Shown piece by piece: positions 1 through 8,968 of a stretch of DNA of 64,000 nucleotides; the first letter of the stretch is position 1; every line of letters begins with the position of its first letter. The stretch covers positions 186,001 to 250,000 of the forward strand of contig NZ_RSEC01000058.1 of the NCBI RefSeq assembly GCF_003937945.1. Direction: 5' to 3'. The DNA is from Amycolatopsis eburnea (GTDB taxonomy: Bacteria > Actinomycetota > Actinomycetes > Mycobacteriales > Pseudonocardiaceae). The notes under the pieces are model-generated. The model was not told the origin of the DNA. It saw only the letters and a program-made list of their open reading frames with translations, and made no database searches. A program made the position numbers and the translations under genes.

Positions 1-1
1 T

Positions 2-943
2 GCCGCGATCGACTGTGGGACCAACTCCATCCGCCTGCTCGTCGCCGAGCTGACGCCGCGCCACGACGGCACGGTCGACCTGCGCGACCTGCACCGCGAG
101 ATGCGGATCGTCCGGCTCGGCCAGGGTGTCGACGCCACCGGGCAGCTCGCGCCCGAGGCGCTCGAGCGCACGCGGGCCGCGCTCGCCGACTACACGATCG
201 CCGCGCGGCGCAAGGGCGTGGAGAAGGTGCGCATGGTCGCCACCTCCGCCACCCGGGACGCGAAGAACCGCGACGACTTCTTCCGCATGACCCGCGAGAC
301 CCTCGGCGTCGAGGCCGAGGTGATCAGCGGCGACGAGGAAGCGCGGCTCAGCTTCACCGGCGCCGTCGGGGAGCAGGACCCGGACGACGGCCCCTTCGTG
401 GTGGTCGACGTCGGCGGCGGCTCGACCGAGCTGGTCCTCGGCACCTGGGACGGCAGGCAGGCCGAGGTGCTCGCCGCGAAGTCCGTCGACATCGGCTGCG
501 TCCGGATCACCGAGCGCGCGCTCAAGAGCGACCCGCCGACCGCCGACGAGATCGCCGCCGCCCGCGACCTGGCGGGCAAGGTCCTGACCGACGCGTTCGA
601 CGTCGTCGACGTCGCCCGCGCGCGCACGTGGGTGGGCGTCGCCGGCACGGTGACCACGCTGTCCGCGATCGCGCTGGGGCTGCCGGAGTACGACAGCGAC
701 CGGGTCCACCTGTCCAAGCTGAGCCCGGCGGACATCGACCGGCTGGCCTCGGAACTGCTCCAGAGCGACCACGCCACCCGCGCGGCCAACCCGGTCATCC
801 ACCCGGGCCGCGTCGACGTCATCGGCGGCGGCGCGGTAGTGGTCCAGACCCTCGCCGAGCAGCTCGCGGCCCGCGGCGGCCCGACGGAGCTGGTGGTGAG
901 CGAGCACGACATCCTGGACGGCATCGCCCTGTCCCTCGCCTGA
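2..943 (+). CDS. Exopolyphosphatase / Ppx-GppA family phosphatase (5' end outside window)
   Basis: Hydrolyses terminal phosphates of inorganic polyphosphate or the pppGpp 5'-phosphate; cytoplasmic. Reading frame 2 is open from the first base, and the visible protein (313 residues) begins with the family's phosphate-binding loop AAIDCGTNSIRLL, so only a few N-terminal residues are missing. The second actin-like ATPase motif, VVDVGGGSTEL, lies near residues 135-145, followed by the conserved ATSATRDAKNR and GVAGTVTTL segments. Length fits the short actinobacterial Ppx form (about 310-320 residues). In actinobacteria this gene often follows eno-divIC-DUF501; that side is outside the window. Family assignment is firm; polyphosphate versus pppGpp preference cannot be told from sequence. 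Confidence 0.93.
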   Translation, partial: AAIDCGTNSIRLLVAELTPRHDGTVDLRDLHREMRIVRLGQGVDATGQLAPEALERTRAALADYTIAARRKGVEKVRMVATSATRDAKNRDDFFRMTRETLGVEAEVISGDEEARLSFTGAVGEQDPDDGPFVVVDVGGGSTELVLGTWDGRQAEVLAAKSVDIGCVRITERALKSDPPTADEIAAARDLAGKVLTDAFDVVDVARARTWVGVAGTVTTLSAIALGLPEYDSDRVHLSKLSPADIDRLASELLQSDHATRAANPVIHPGRVDVIGGGAVVVQTLAEQLAARGGPTELVVSEHDILDGIALSLA

Positions 944-1495
944 GCTTCCCGTTCCCGGATGTCATGAACGGGTCGTTCACCTCGCCGGGCGCCAGGGTCC
1001 CGGCAAAGTCGCGGCGGTTCGCCCGGCGGCGGCTGTGCCGTCGTCTTGAATGAGTCATTCAGGTCTTCGGAGGTCTTGAATGACTCATTCAAGACACCGC
1101 AGGACCGCCCGGCGCACTCGCCACGGTCCGCGCCGGTGGTTCAGACCGGGGGCGGTCGGCCCGGCGACTTTGCCGGAGCCCTGTCGCCGGGCGCGGGTGA
1201 ACGACTCGTTCATGACGTCGGGTCCCCGCTCGTCCGCGTCGGCACCCCCAGCCTCCCGACCGACCGTTCGGCCGCCCCAAAGAGCTTGCGCCACAAGGGA
1301 AACCCAGGGTGAGCGCGTGATGACCAGCAGTCCGCGCTGGGCCGTCCGGAGCATCCCGTTTACTACCTTGGTTGTGCTCCAACCAGGTGGTCCTGACGGT
1401 CGTCACTGATTTGCAACACCGCAGTCCTGTGATCGGCTTCACCGCCCCCGATAGCGTGCGTCTCACCTTTCGGGCAGACGGAGATGGAGGGGATC
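944..1495. repeat. Intergenic palindrome cluster with nested inverted repeat
   Basis: This 552 bp gap has no convincing gene. Four related short palindromes sit at 965-979 (TGAACGGGTCGTTCA), 1047-1061 (TGAATGAGTCATTCA), 1073-1095 (11-bp perfect arms around one base) and 1198-1212 (TGAACGACTCGTTCA). The outer two belong to a longer element of about 50 bp, present at about 961-1013 and, inverted and slightly diverged, at about 1163-1216. The whole block 961-1216 is therefore a large imperfect inverted repeat enclosing the two TGAATGA palindromes. Six-frame ORFs through it are by-products. The remaining 1217-1495 carries the promoter region of the downstream binding-protein gene; I could not fix a -10/-35 pair. 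Confidence 0.75.
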
Positions 1496-3121
1496 ATGCG
1501 TCGTTCGCGCAGGCTCTGGGGACCCACGGTGGTGATGACTTCGCTGGCGCTCGCGCTCGCCGCGTGCGGTGGCGGGTCGGGCAGTTCCGCGGGGGCCGGC
1601 GGGACGGACCCGGACGGCACGGTCAGCGTCTACGGCACCGAACCGCAGAACGCGCTGGTCCCGACCAACATCAACGACCTCGGCGGCACCAAGGCGATCC
1701 AGCCGATGTTCGCCACGCTCGTCGGCTTCAAGGGCGCGGACGCCAAGCCGTTCAACCTGATGGCGGACTCGATCACCACGACCGACTCCAAGGTCTACGA
1801 CATCAAGATCAAGCAGGGCTGGAAGTTCCACGACGGCACCGAGGTGAAGGCGCACAACTTCATCGACGCCTGGAACTACGGCGCCTACGGCCCCAACGGC
1901 CAGCTCAACACCGACTTCTTCTCCAACATCCAGGGCTACAAGGACGTCCACCCCGAGGACGAGAACGCCAAGCCGGCCACGGACAAGATGTCCGGCCTGG
2001 TCGCGAAGGGCGACTACGAGTTCCAGGTGACGCTGAACGCGCCGTTCTCGGTGTTCGACATCAAGGTCGGCTACCAGGCCTTCGCGCCGCTGCCCGACTC
2101 GTTCTTCAAGGACCCCAAGGCCTTCGAGCAGCACCCGATCGGCAACGGCCCGCTGAAGTTCGTGTCGCGGACGCCGAACCAGGACATCAAGCTCACCCGC
2201 AACGACGACTACAAGGGTGAGGACAAGGTCAAGTTCAAGAACCTCGACATCAAGATCTACTCCAGCCAGGAGACCGCCTACCAGGACCTGCTGAGCGGGC
2301 GGCTCGACTTCATGGAGGCGCTGCCGCCGTCGGCGGTCGCGGGCGGCAAGTACAAGGCCGACCTCGGCGACCGGCTCGTCACCGGCCACCTGCTCGGCAT
2401 CAGCACCATCGCCGTGCCGTACTACGTGCCGGGGTACGACAACCTCGAGCTGCGCAAGGCGATCTCGATGTCGATCGACCGCGCGCAGATCACCAAGACC
2501 GTCATGAACGACACCTACGTGCCGGCCGACGGCTACATCTCGCAGGGCATCCCGGGCGCGCGGGCCGGTGTCTGCCAGTTCTGCAAGTTCGACCCCGCGG
2601 CGGCCAAGGAGGCCTTCGCGAAGTCCGGGTTCAAGGGCAAGCTGACCATCGCGTCCAACGCGGACGGTGGCCGCAAGGAACCGCTGGTCGCGGCGTGCAA
2701 CAGCATCAAGAACACCCTCGGCGTCGAGTGCGACTTCGTGCCCGCGACCGACTTCGGCCAGTGGCGCAGCATCGTGACCGGGCACAAGCTGACCGGCATG
2801 GGCCGCTCGGACTGGTCGGCGGACTACCCGTCCATCGAGGACTTCCTCAACCCGATCTACAAGACCGGCGGGTCCTCGAACGACTCGACCTACTCGAACC
2901 CGCAGGTCGACGCGATCCTCGCCCAGGCGGACGCCACGGCCGACAAGGACGCCGCGGTCAAGCTGTACCAGCAGGCCGAGGACCTGATCGCCAAGGACCT
3001 GCCCTCGATCCCGGTGTGGGACGAGAAGGGTGTCGCGGCGAAGTCGAAGAACCTCAAGTCGGCGGCGCTGGACTTCCGCCGCATGCCGGACTACCCGTCC
3101 ATCGAGGTCCTGAAGAAGTGA
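1496..3121 (+). CDS. Oligopeptide/dipeptide ABC transporter substrate-binding lipoprotein
   Basis: Extracellular solute-binding protein (SBP_bac_5 / OppA-DppA type, 541 residues) that delivers peptides to the permease encoded next. Start chosen at 1496 because GGAGGGG lies just upstream; an in-frame ATG four codons earlier sits inside that ribosome binding site. The N-terminus is a lipoprotein signal: RRSRR, a hydrophobic stretch, and the lipobox ALAAC, giving lipidated Cys about residue 25. Family landmarks include the EPQNALVPTNIND start of the fold, KIKQGWKFHDGTEVKAHNF, and the C-terminal segment ending IEVLKK. It heads a five-gene cluster but is separated from the permeases by a perfect 52-nt hairpin. 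That arrangement would let the binding protein be made in excess. Exact substrate unknown. Confidence 0.92.
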   Translation: MRRSRRLWGPTVVMTSLALALAACGGGSGSSAGAGGTDPDGTVSVYGTEPQNALVPTNINDLGGTKAIQPMFATLVGFKGADAKPFNLMADSITTTDSKVYDIKIKQGWKFHDGTEVKAHNFIDAWNYGAYGPNGQLNTDFFSNIQGYKDVHPEDENAKPATDKMSGLVAKGDYEFQVTLNAPFSVFDIKVGYQAFAPLPDSFFKDPKAFEQHPIGNGPLKFVSRTPNQDIKLTRNDDYKGEDKVKFKNLDIKIYSSQETAYQDLLSGRLDFMEALPPSAVAGGKYKADLGDRLVTGHLLGISTIAVPYYVPGYDNLELRKAISMSIDRAQITKTVMNDTYVPADGYISQGIPGARAGVCQFCKFDPAAAKEAFAKSGFKGKLTIASNADGGRKEPLVAACNSIKNTLGVECDFVPATDFGQWRSIVTGHKLTGMGRSDWSADYPSIEDFLNPIYKTGGSSNDSTYSNPQVDAILAQADATADKDAAVKLYQQAEDLIAKDLPSIPVWDEKGVAAKSKNLKSAALDFRRMPDYPSIEVLKK

Positions 3122-3149
3122 CGCGCTGACCGATCGCACCCACCACCAC

Positions 3150-3201
3150 GCCGTCGTGAGTGTTTAGGGCGGTTCTAACCGCCCTAAACACTCACGACGG
3201 C
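3150..3201. terminator. Perfect 25-bp hairpin between binding protein and permease genes
   Basis: Left arm 3150-3174 and right arm 3177-3201 are exact reverse complements with only two bases (CT) between them. There is no T-run after the stem, so it is not a textbook intrinsic terminator. It may stabilise the binding-protein mRNA 3' end or attenuate transcription into the permease genes. It could equally be a dispersed palindromic repeat of the host genome. Confidence 0.8.
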
Positions 3202-3223
3202 CGGCGCGCACTAGGAACTCGTC

Positions 3224-4153
3224 ATGATCCGCTATGTCCTGCGACGGCTGCTCCAGCTGATCCCGGTGTTCTTCGGCACCACGTTCCTGATCTACGTCCT
3301 CGTCTGGGCCGTGCCCGGCGACCCGTTCTCCGGCAAGTGCGGCCAGACCGCCTGCCCGCCGGCCTACATCGCCCAGATGACCGAGAAGTTCAACCTGAAC
3401 GACAACGTCTTCGTCCAGTACTTCAAGTACCTCGGGAGCCTGTTCACCGGTGACTGGGGCGAAACCTTCAACGGCACCTCGGTCGGCGAGCTGATCGGCA
3501 CCTCGTACCCGATCACGCTGCGCCTCGCGGTCGTCGCGGTGATCATCGAGGCGGTCATCGGCCTCACCGCCGGCGTGCTGACCGGCTTGCGCGGCAAGGG
3601 TTTCCTCGACAACCTCGTGCTGGTCTCGACCACGTTCCTGATCTCGCTGCCGGTGTTCGTGACGGCGATCGTGCTGCAGCTCGCCCTGGGCAGCAACGGG
3701 CTCGGCCTGATCGAAGCGAGCGTCTCCGACAACCCGGGCGTCGGCGAGCTGATCGTGCCGGGCATCGCGCTCGGCAGCCTGTCCATGGCCTACGTCGCGC
3801 GGCTGTCCAGGACGAGCATCGCCGAGAACCGCCGCGCCGACTACGTCCGGACGGCGATCGCCAAGGGCCAGCCGCAAAGCCGCGTCGTCGGTGTCCACCT
3901 GCTGCGCAACTCGGTGATCCCGGTGCTCACCTTCCTCGGCACCGACCTCGGCGCCCTGATGGGCGGCGCGATCGTCACCGAAGGCGTGTTCAACATCAAC
4001 GGACTGGGCGGGCTCATCTTCCGCGGCATCCAGAACCGGGAGAGCGCGACCGTCGTCGGCGTCGTCGTCCTGCTGGTGCTGGTGTACCTGCTGATGAGCC
4101 TGATCGTCGACCTGCTCTACGCCGTTCTCGACCCGAGGATCCGCTATGACTGA
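3224..4153 (+). CDS. Peptide ABC transporter permease, OppB/DppB type
   Basis: Inner-membrane permease (309 residues) with the N-terminal signature of this family, MIRYVLRRLLQLIPVFFG, then about six membrane segments. The cytoplasmic EAA-like loop that contacts the ATPases is visible as RADYVRTAIAKGQP with the following LRNSVIPVLTFLG around residues 205-240. It carries the usual periplasmic region between helices 1 and 2, with PGDPFSGKCGQ. Its last 8 bases overlap the next permease gene (ATGACTGA), which indicates translational coupling. It works as a heterodimer with that permease. Confidence 0.93.
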   Translation: MIRYVLRRLLQLIPVFFGTTFLIYVLVWAVPGDPFSGKCGQTACPPAYIAQMTEKFNLNDNVFVQYFKYLGSLFTGDWGETFNGTSVGELIGTSYPITLRLAVVAVIIEAVIGLTAGVLTGLRGKGFLDNLVLVSTTFLISLPVFVTAIVLQLALGSNGLGLIEASVSDNPGVGELIVPGIALGSLSMAYVARLSRTSIAENRRADYVRTAIAKGQPQSRVVGVHLLRNSVIPVLTFLGTDLGALMGGAIVTEGVFNINGLGGLIFRGIQNRESATVVGVVVLLVLVYLLMSLIVDLLYAVLDPRIRYD

Positions 4154-5099
4154 CCCGAACCTGGTGGGCGGCGGCGGGGCCGACGCGGCCGAGCTGTCCC
4201 GCGTCGACGACTCCGCCACCGGCCCGCACAAGCCCCGCAGCCTGTGGAACGACGCGTGGCGCCAGCTGCGGCGCAAGCCGGCGTTCGTCGCGTCCGCGGT
4301 GATCATCGCCCTGGTCGTGCTGATCGCGATCGCGCCCGGCCTGTTCAGCTCGCGCGACGCGGGCTTCAGCGATCTCACGCACGCCAACGAAGGCCCGTCC
4401 GCGGACGCCTGGTTCGGCTACGACAACCAGGGTTACGACGTCTACGCGCGCACCATCTACGGCGCCCGCGCGTCCTTGCTGGTCGGGGTGTTCTCGACAC
4501 TGCTGACCGTCCTCATCGGATCGATCGTCGGCATCCTGGCCGGCTACTACGGCCGGCTCGTCGACAGCCTCTTGTCCCGCTTCGGCGATATCTTCGCCGG
4601 ACTGCCGTTCGTGCTCGGCGCGATCGTCATCCTGACGACGTTCAACGCGCCCGGCACCAACCCCGGCGCGGTCACGATCATCGTCCAGGTGGTCTGCTCG
4701 ATCGCGGTGCTGAGCTGGCCGGTGGCCATGCGCATCATGCGCTCGGCGACGCTGGTGGCCAAGCAGCTCGACTACGTCAAGGCCGCGCGCGGCCTCGGCG
4801 CGAGCACCCCGCGGATCATCTTCCGGCACCTGCTGCCGAACACGATCGCGCCGGTGCTGGTGTACGCGACCATCGCGCTCGGCGCGTTCATCGGCGCCGA
4901 AGCGACGCTGGCCTACCTCGGCATCGGGGTGCGCCCGCCGGTGATCTCGTGGGGCGTGATGATCAGCGACTCGCGGGACTACTTCCGCGTCGACCCGCAC
5001 ATGCTGCTGTTCCCCGGCGCCTTCGTCACCCTGACCGTGCTGGCCTTCGTGATGCTGGGCGACGGCATCCGCGACGCGCTCGATCCGAAGTCGAGGTAG
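4146..5099 (+). CDS. Peptide ABC transporter permease, OppC/DppC type
   Basis: Second membrane subunit (317 residues) of the peptide importer. An N-terminal cytoplasmic tail of about 40 residues precedes helix 1 (VASAVIIALVVLIAIAPGLF), typical of OppC proteins with the N-terminal OppC_N region. The EAA loop reads DYVKAARGLGASTPRIIFRH around residues 215-235. The conserved AEATLAYLGIGVRPP and FPGAFVTLTVLAFVMLGDG motifs follow near the C-terminus. Starts inside the end of the upstream permease gene and is followed after 6 bases by the first ATPase gene, so the cluster is surely one transcription unit. Confidence 0.93.
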   Translation: MTDPNLVGGGGADAAELSRVDDSATGPHKPRSLWNDAWRQLRRKPAFVASAVIIALVVLIAIAPGLFSSRDAGFSDLTHANEGPSADAWFGYDNQGYDVYARTIYGARASLLVGVFSTLLTVLIGSIVGILAGYYGRLVDSLLSRFGDIFAGLPFVLGAIVILTTFNAPGTNPGAVTIIVQVVCSIAVLSWPVAMRIMRSATLVAKQLDYVKAARGLGASTPRIIFRHLLPNTIAPVLVYATIALGAFIGAEATLAYLGIGVRPPVISWGVMISDSRDYFRVDPHMLLFPGAFVTLTVLAFVMLGDGIRDALDPKSR

Positions 5100-5105
5100 A
5101 TCCCC

Positions 5106-6101
5106 TTGTCCGACAACGAACTCCTGCTCGAAGTAGAGGATCTGCACGTCGAGTTCCGGACCTCCGACGGCGTGGCCAACGTCCTCAACGGCGTCGGCTA
5201 CTCCGTGCACGCCGGGGAAACCCTGGCCGTGCTGGGCGAATCCGGCTCCGGGAAGAGCGTCACGGCGCAGACCGTGATGGGCATCCTGGACGTGCCGCCC
5301 GGCGTGATCACCGGCGGCGCCGTGCGCTGGCGCGGCGAGGACCTGCTGACGGCGTCCGAAGAACGCCGCCGCGAGGTTCGCGGCAGCGAGATCGCGATGA
5401 TCTTCCAGGACGCGCTTTCCGCGCTGAACCCGGTGTTCACCGTGGGCTTCCAGATCGAGGAGCAGCTGCGCGTCCGGCTCGGGATGTCCAAAAAGGACGC
5501 CCGGAAGCGGGCGATCGAACTGCTCGACACCGTCCGCATCCCCGCCGCCGAGCGCCGGGTCAAGGACTACCCGCACCAGTTCTCCGGTGGCATGCGCCAG
5601 CGCGCGATGATCGCGATGTCGCTCGCGCTCGACCCCGACCTGCTCATCGCCGACGAGCCGACCACCGCGCTCGACGTCACCGTGCAGGCCCAGATCATGG
5701 ACCTGCTGGCCGAGATCCAGGCCGAGCGGAAGATGGGGCTCGTCCTCATCACCCACGACCTCGGCGTCGTGGCGGAGGTCGCCGACCGGATCGCGGTGAT
5801 GTACGCGGGCCGGATCGTCGAGCAGGCCGACGTCGGCGAGCTGTTCCGCGCCCCGGGCCACCCGTACACCGCCGCGCTGATGGACTCGCTGCCGCGGCTG
5901 GACCTCAAAGGACAGACACTGGAGACCATCAAGGGCCTGCCGCCGAGCCTGCTCGACATCCCGCCCGGCTGCGCGTTCCACCCGCGGTGCAAGCGCGCCG
6001 AAGCCCGTTGTGCGGAGGAAGTCCCGCCACCGCTCGGGATCGGCTTCGGCCGGACCAGCGCGTGCCACTTCGCCGAAGAGGTGGTGAACTCCCGTGCCTG
6101 A
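5106..6101 (+). CDS. Peptide ABC transporter ATP-binding protein, OppD/DppD type
   Basis: Cytoplasmic ATPase (331 residues) powering peptide import. Walker A GESGSGKS lies around residues 44-51, the ABC signature FSGGMRQR around 160, Walker B LLIADEPTTALD just after, and the switch His in LITHDLGV. The C-terminal oligopeptide-transporter extension (oligo_HPY) holds the Cys cluster CAFHPRCKRAEARCAEE expected to bind an iron-sulfur cluster or metal. The start is a TTG six bases after the permease stop; no better start exists near it. The 3' end overlaps the next ATPase gene by 8 bases. Confidence 0.92.
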   Translation: MSDNELLLEVEDLHVEFRTSDGVANVLNGVGYSVHAGETLAVLGESGSGKSVTAQTVMGILDVPPGVITGGAVRWRGEDLLTASEERRREVRGSEIAMIFQDALSALNPVFTVGFQIEEQLRVRLGMSKKDARKRAIELLDTVRIPAAERRVKDYPHQFSGGMRQRAMIAMSLALDPDLLIADEPTTALDVTVQAQIMDLLAEIQAERKMGLVLITHDLGVVAEVADRIAVMYAGRIVEQADVGELFRAPGHPYTAALMDSLPRLDLKGQTLETIKGLPPSLLDIPPGCAFHPRCKRAEARCAEEVPPPLGIGFGRTSACHFAEEVVNSRA

Positions 6102-7092
6102 GCCCATCCTGTCGGTCACCGACCTGAAGAAGTACTTCCCCGTCCGCACCGGAATCCTGTTCAAGCGCACGATCGGCCAGGTCAAGGCGGTCGACGGTGT
6201 TTCGTTCGACCTGATGCCCGGCGAAACCCTCGGCGTCGTCGGCGAATCCGGCTGCGGCAAGTCCACCCTGGCCCAGGTGCTGATGCGGCTGGAGGAGCCG
6301 ACCGCCGGCACCGCGAAGTTCGAGGGCCGTGACATCTTCTCGCTGCGCGGCGCCGAACTGCGCAGGCTGCGGCGCGAGATCCAGATCGTGCTGCAGGACC
6401 CGTACACCTCGCTCAACCCGCGGATGACGGTCGGCGACATCGTCGGCGAGCCCTTCGAGATCCACCCGGACGTCGCACCCAAGGGGTCGCGCGCGGCGAA
6501 GGTGCGTGAGCTGCTGGAGGTGGTCGGGCTCAACCCCGAGCACATCAACCGCTACCCGCACCAGTTCTCCGGCGGGCAGCGCCAGCGCATCGGCATCGCG
6601 CGGGCACTGGCCCTGCGGCCCAAGGTGATCATCTGCGACGAGCCGGTGTCCGCGTTGGACGTTTCGATCCAGGCGCAGGTGATGAACCTGCTCGGCGACC
6701 TGCAGAGCGAGTTCGGGCTGTCGTACGTGTTCATCGCGCACGACCTGTCGGTGGTGCGGCACCTGTCCAACCGGGTCGCGGTGATGTACCTCGGCAAGAT
6801 CGTCGAGGTCGGCACCGACGAGGAGATCTACGAACGACCGTCCCACCCGTACACCCAGGCGCTGCTGTCCGCGGTACCGGTGGCGGACCCGGCCGTGCGC
6901 GGCCGCCGCCAGGTGATCCGGCTGACCGGCGACGTGCCGAGTCCCCTGGATCCCCCGTCCGGGTGCCGGTTCCGCACGCGGTGCTGGAAAGCGCAGGAGA
7001 AGTGCGCGGAGGAGGTACCTGCGCTCGCGCCCAGGACGGACGGGCACTTGTCAGCTTGTCACTTCGCGGAGCAGAAGTCGGTTGTTCCATAA
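6094..7092 (+). CDS. Peptide ABC transporter ATP-binding protein, OppF/DppF type
   Basis: Partner ATPase (332 residues) of the peptide importer. It shows the N-terminal DLKKYFPVRTG typical of OppF, Walker A GESGCGKS, the Q-loop LQDPYTSLNPR, signature FSGGQRQR, Walker B IICDEPVSALDVSIQAQ and the switch FIAHDLSVV. The C-terminal oligo_HPY region again carries a Cys pattern (CRFRTRCWKAQEKCAEE). Starts with GTG inside the end of the preceding gene. It is the last gene of the operon; a protease gene with its own ribosome binding site begins 73 bases downstream, so peptide uptake and extracellular proteolysis are neighbours. Confidence 0.92.
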   Translation: MPEPILSVTDLKKYFPVRTGILFKRTIGQVKAVDGVSFDLMPGETLGVVGESGCGKSTLAQVLMRLEEPTAGTAKFEGRDIFSLRGAELRRLRREIQIVLQDPYTSLNPRMTVGDIVGEPFEIHPDVAPKGSRAAKVRELLEVVGLNPEHINRYPHQFSGGQRQRIGIARALALRPKVIICDEPVSALDVSIQAQVMNLLGDLQSEFGLSYVFIAHDLSVVRHLSNRVAVMYLGKIVEVGTDEEIYERPSHPYTQALLSAVPVADPAVRGRRQVIRLTGDVPSPLDPPSGCRFRTRCWKAQEKCAEEVPALAPRTDGHLSACHFAEQKSVVP

Positions 7093-7165
7093 CGTACGTT
7101 TGGCCGTTGTTTGCGCAATGTCCGATCTATACGGTGCAGGAACCGCTTTCCCGAGGAGGAGAATC

Positions 7166-8887
7166 GTGAAGAGACCCAGGCTTCTCGCCGCGGCCATGGC
7201 CGTTCCGCTGTTCGGAGCGATCTCGGCCGTCGCGGTGCCGGCGGCCACGGCCCAGCCCGCGCTGGCCGGCCCGGCGACCGAGTTCACCGTGCTCGCCAAG
7301 GACGTCGGCAGCATCGCGACCGCGCAGCAGGCGATCCGGGCCGCGGGGGGCACGGTCCTGGAGACCAACTCCGCGGTCGGCCTGATCAAGGCCAGCGCCC
7401 CGGCCACCGGGTTCACCGAGCGCGTGTCCTCGAACCGCGCGGTGTTCGGCGCCGCCAAGGCGCAGGTCATCGGCTCGGTGCCGAAGGACGGCAAGAAGAC
7501 CAAGAGCGACAACGTCGAGAAGGAAGGCCGCGGCGCCGCCGCGAAGAAGGCCGCGGCGAACCAGGCCGCCGGGATGGACCCGCTGGACGACCAGCTCTGG
7601 GGCCTCAAGTCCGTCCGCTCGGACCTGTCGCGCACCAAGCAGCCCGGCAGCAAGCAGGTGAAGGTCGGCGTCATCGACACCGGCGTCGACGGCACGCACC
7701 CGGACATCGCGCCGAACTTCGACGAGGCCGACTCGCGCAACTTCGTCAAGGACATCCCGTTCGACGTCAACGGCGTCGAGGTCGACGGCCCGTGCGAGTT
7801 CCGCGGCTGCGTCGACCCGGTCAACCACGACGACGGCGCGCACGGCACGCACGTCGCCGGCACGATCGCCGCGGCGGCCAACGGCTTCGGCATCTCCGGT
7901 GTCGCGCCGAACGTGACGCTGGTGAACATCCGCGCCGGCCAGGACTCGGGCTACTTCTTCCTGCAGCCGACCGTAGACGCGCTGACCTACGCCGGCGACG
8001 CCGGCATCGACGTGGTCAACATGTCGTTCTACACCGACCCGTGGCTGTACAACTGCACGGCGAACCCGGCCGACTCGGCCGCCGAGCAGGCCGAGCAGCG
8101 CACGATCATCGAGGCCACCCAGCGCGCGCTGAACTACGCGCACAAGAAGGGCGTCACCATGGTCGTCGCGCTGGGCAACCAGCACACCGACCTGGGCGCG
8201 CCGCAGCCGGACACCACCAGCCCGGACTACCCGGCCAACACGACGCACCCGCGCACGATCGACAACTCGAGCTGCCTCAACCTGCCGGTCGAGGGCAACC
8301 ACACCATCGGCGTCAGCTCGTTCGGCCCGTCGCAGAAGAAGGCGGACTACTCGAACTACGGCACCGAGCAGATCTCGGTGTCCGCCCCGGGCGGCTTCTT
8401 CCGCGACGGCTTCGGCACGCCGTGGTACCGCACGGTCGAGAACGAGATCCTCTCGGCGTACCCGAAGAACGTCGGCATCGTCGACGGGAACATCGACGCG
8501 GACGGCAACATCACCGAGGCCGGCCTGGCCGCGGGCGTCAAGAAGGCCACCGCGCCGGACGGCCGCGTCGGCTACTACCAGTGGCTGCAGGGCACGTCGA
8601 TGGCGACCCCGCACGCCGCGGGCGTCGCGGCGCTGATCGTTTCGCAGTACGGCAAGAAGTCGCACGGCGAATTCGGCCTGGACCCGGACAAGGTCCAGCG
8701 GGTCCTCGAGGGCACGGCGTCGGAGATCGCCTGCCCGGTCCCGCGGACGGTGGACTACCTCAAGGAAGGCCGCGACGCCACGTTCACCGCGACCTGCCAG
8801 GGTGACCCGTCGTTCAACGGCTTCTACGGCCACGGCGCGGTCGACGCCTACGCGGCGGTGACGCGCGGGTCGCAGTACCTGAAGTAG
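7166..8887 (+). CDS. Secreted subtilisin-like serine protease (peptidase S8)
   Basis: Extracellular endopeptidase of 573 residues. The start is GTG at 7166, preceded by GAGGAGGA at 7153-7160; a longer in-frame ORF upstream lacks such a site. A Sec signal peptide (KRPRLLAAAMAVPLFGAISA...ATAQPALA) is followed by a propeptide-like region of about 100 residues. The catalytic triad is intact: Asp171 in GVIDTGVDGTHPD, His226 in HGTHVAG, Ser478 in GTSMATPHAAGVAAL. The oxyanion-hole Asn lies in ALGNQ. Several added loops with Cys pairs lie between His and Ser. No membrane anchor or sorting signal at the C-terminus. A strong terminator follows. Released peptides would be substrates for the importer encoded immediately upstream. 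Confidence 0.93.
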   Translation: MKRPRLLAAAMAVPLFGAISAVAVPAATAQPALAGPATEFTVLAKDVGSIATAQQAIRAAGGTVLETNSAVGLIKASAPATGFTERVSSNRAVFGAAKAQVIGSVPKDGKKTKSDNVEKEGRGAAAKKAAANQAAGMDPLDDQLWGLKSVRSDLSRTKQPGSKQVKVGVIDTGVDGTHPDIAPNFDEADSRNFVKDIPFDVNGVEVDGPCEFRGCVDPVNHDDGAHGTHVAGTIAAAANGFGISGVAPNVTLVNIRAGQDSGYFFLQPTVDALTYAGDAGIDVVNMSFYTDPWLYNCTANPADSAAEQAEQRTIIEATQRALNYAHKKGVTMVVALGNQHTDLGAPQPDTTSPDYPANTTHPRTIDNSSCLNLPVEGNHTIGVSSFGPSQKKADYSNYGTEQISVSAPGGFFRDGFGTPWYRTVENEILSAYPKNVGIVDGNIDADGNITEAGLAAGVKKATAPDGRVGYYQWLQGTSMATPHAAGVAALIVSQYGKKSHGEFGLDPDKVQRVLEGTASEIACPVPRTVDYLKEGRDATFTATCQGDPSFNGFYGHGAVDAYAAVTRGSQYLK

Positions 8888-8898
8888 CGGAAGTTCCG

Positions 8899-8939
8899 GC
8901 AGCCGGCCCCGGGGAGGCAACCTCCCCGGGGCCGGCTGC
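8899..8939 (+). terminator. Intrinsic-type terminator after the S8 protease
   Basis: Perfect 19-bp inverted repeat: arms 8899-8917 and 8921-8939 around CAA. Very GC-rich and lacking a T-run, as is usual in high-GC actinobacteria. It lies 11 bases after the protease stop codon. Confidence 0.8.
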
Positions 8940-8968
8940 GTGGTAGAGCCGAACGAGGGGGATTCGGC

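Noticed and set aside
944..1216. Repeat cluster considered as CRISPR
   Set aside because: Repeats are palindromes of different lengths in both orientations with no regular spacers and no cas genes.
1240..1410. Imperfect TGGTTG/CAACCA stem near 1369-1385 as operator or riboswitch
   Set aside because: Only six paired bases, and no conserved riboswitch core could be recognised.
4014..6548. 844-codon minus-strand frame
   Set aside because: Antisense to the conserved permease and ATPase genes; Arg/Val/Asp-rich low-complexity translation.
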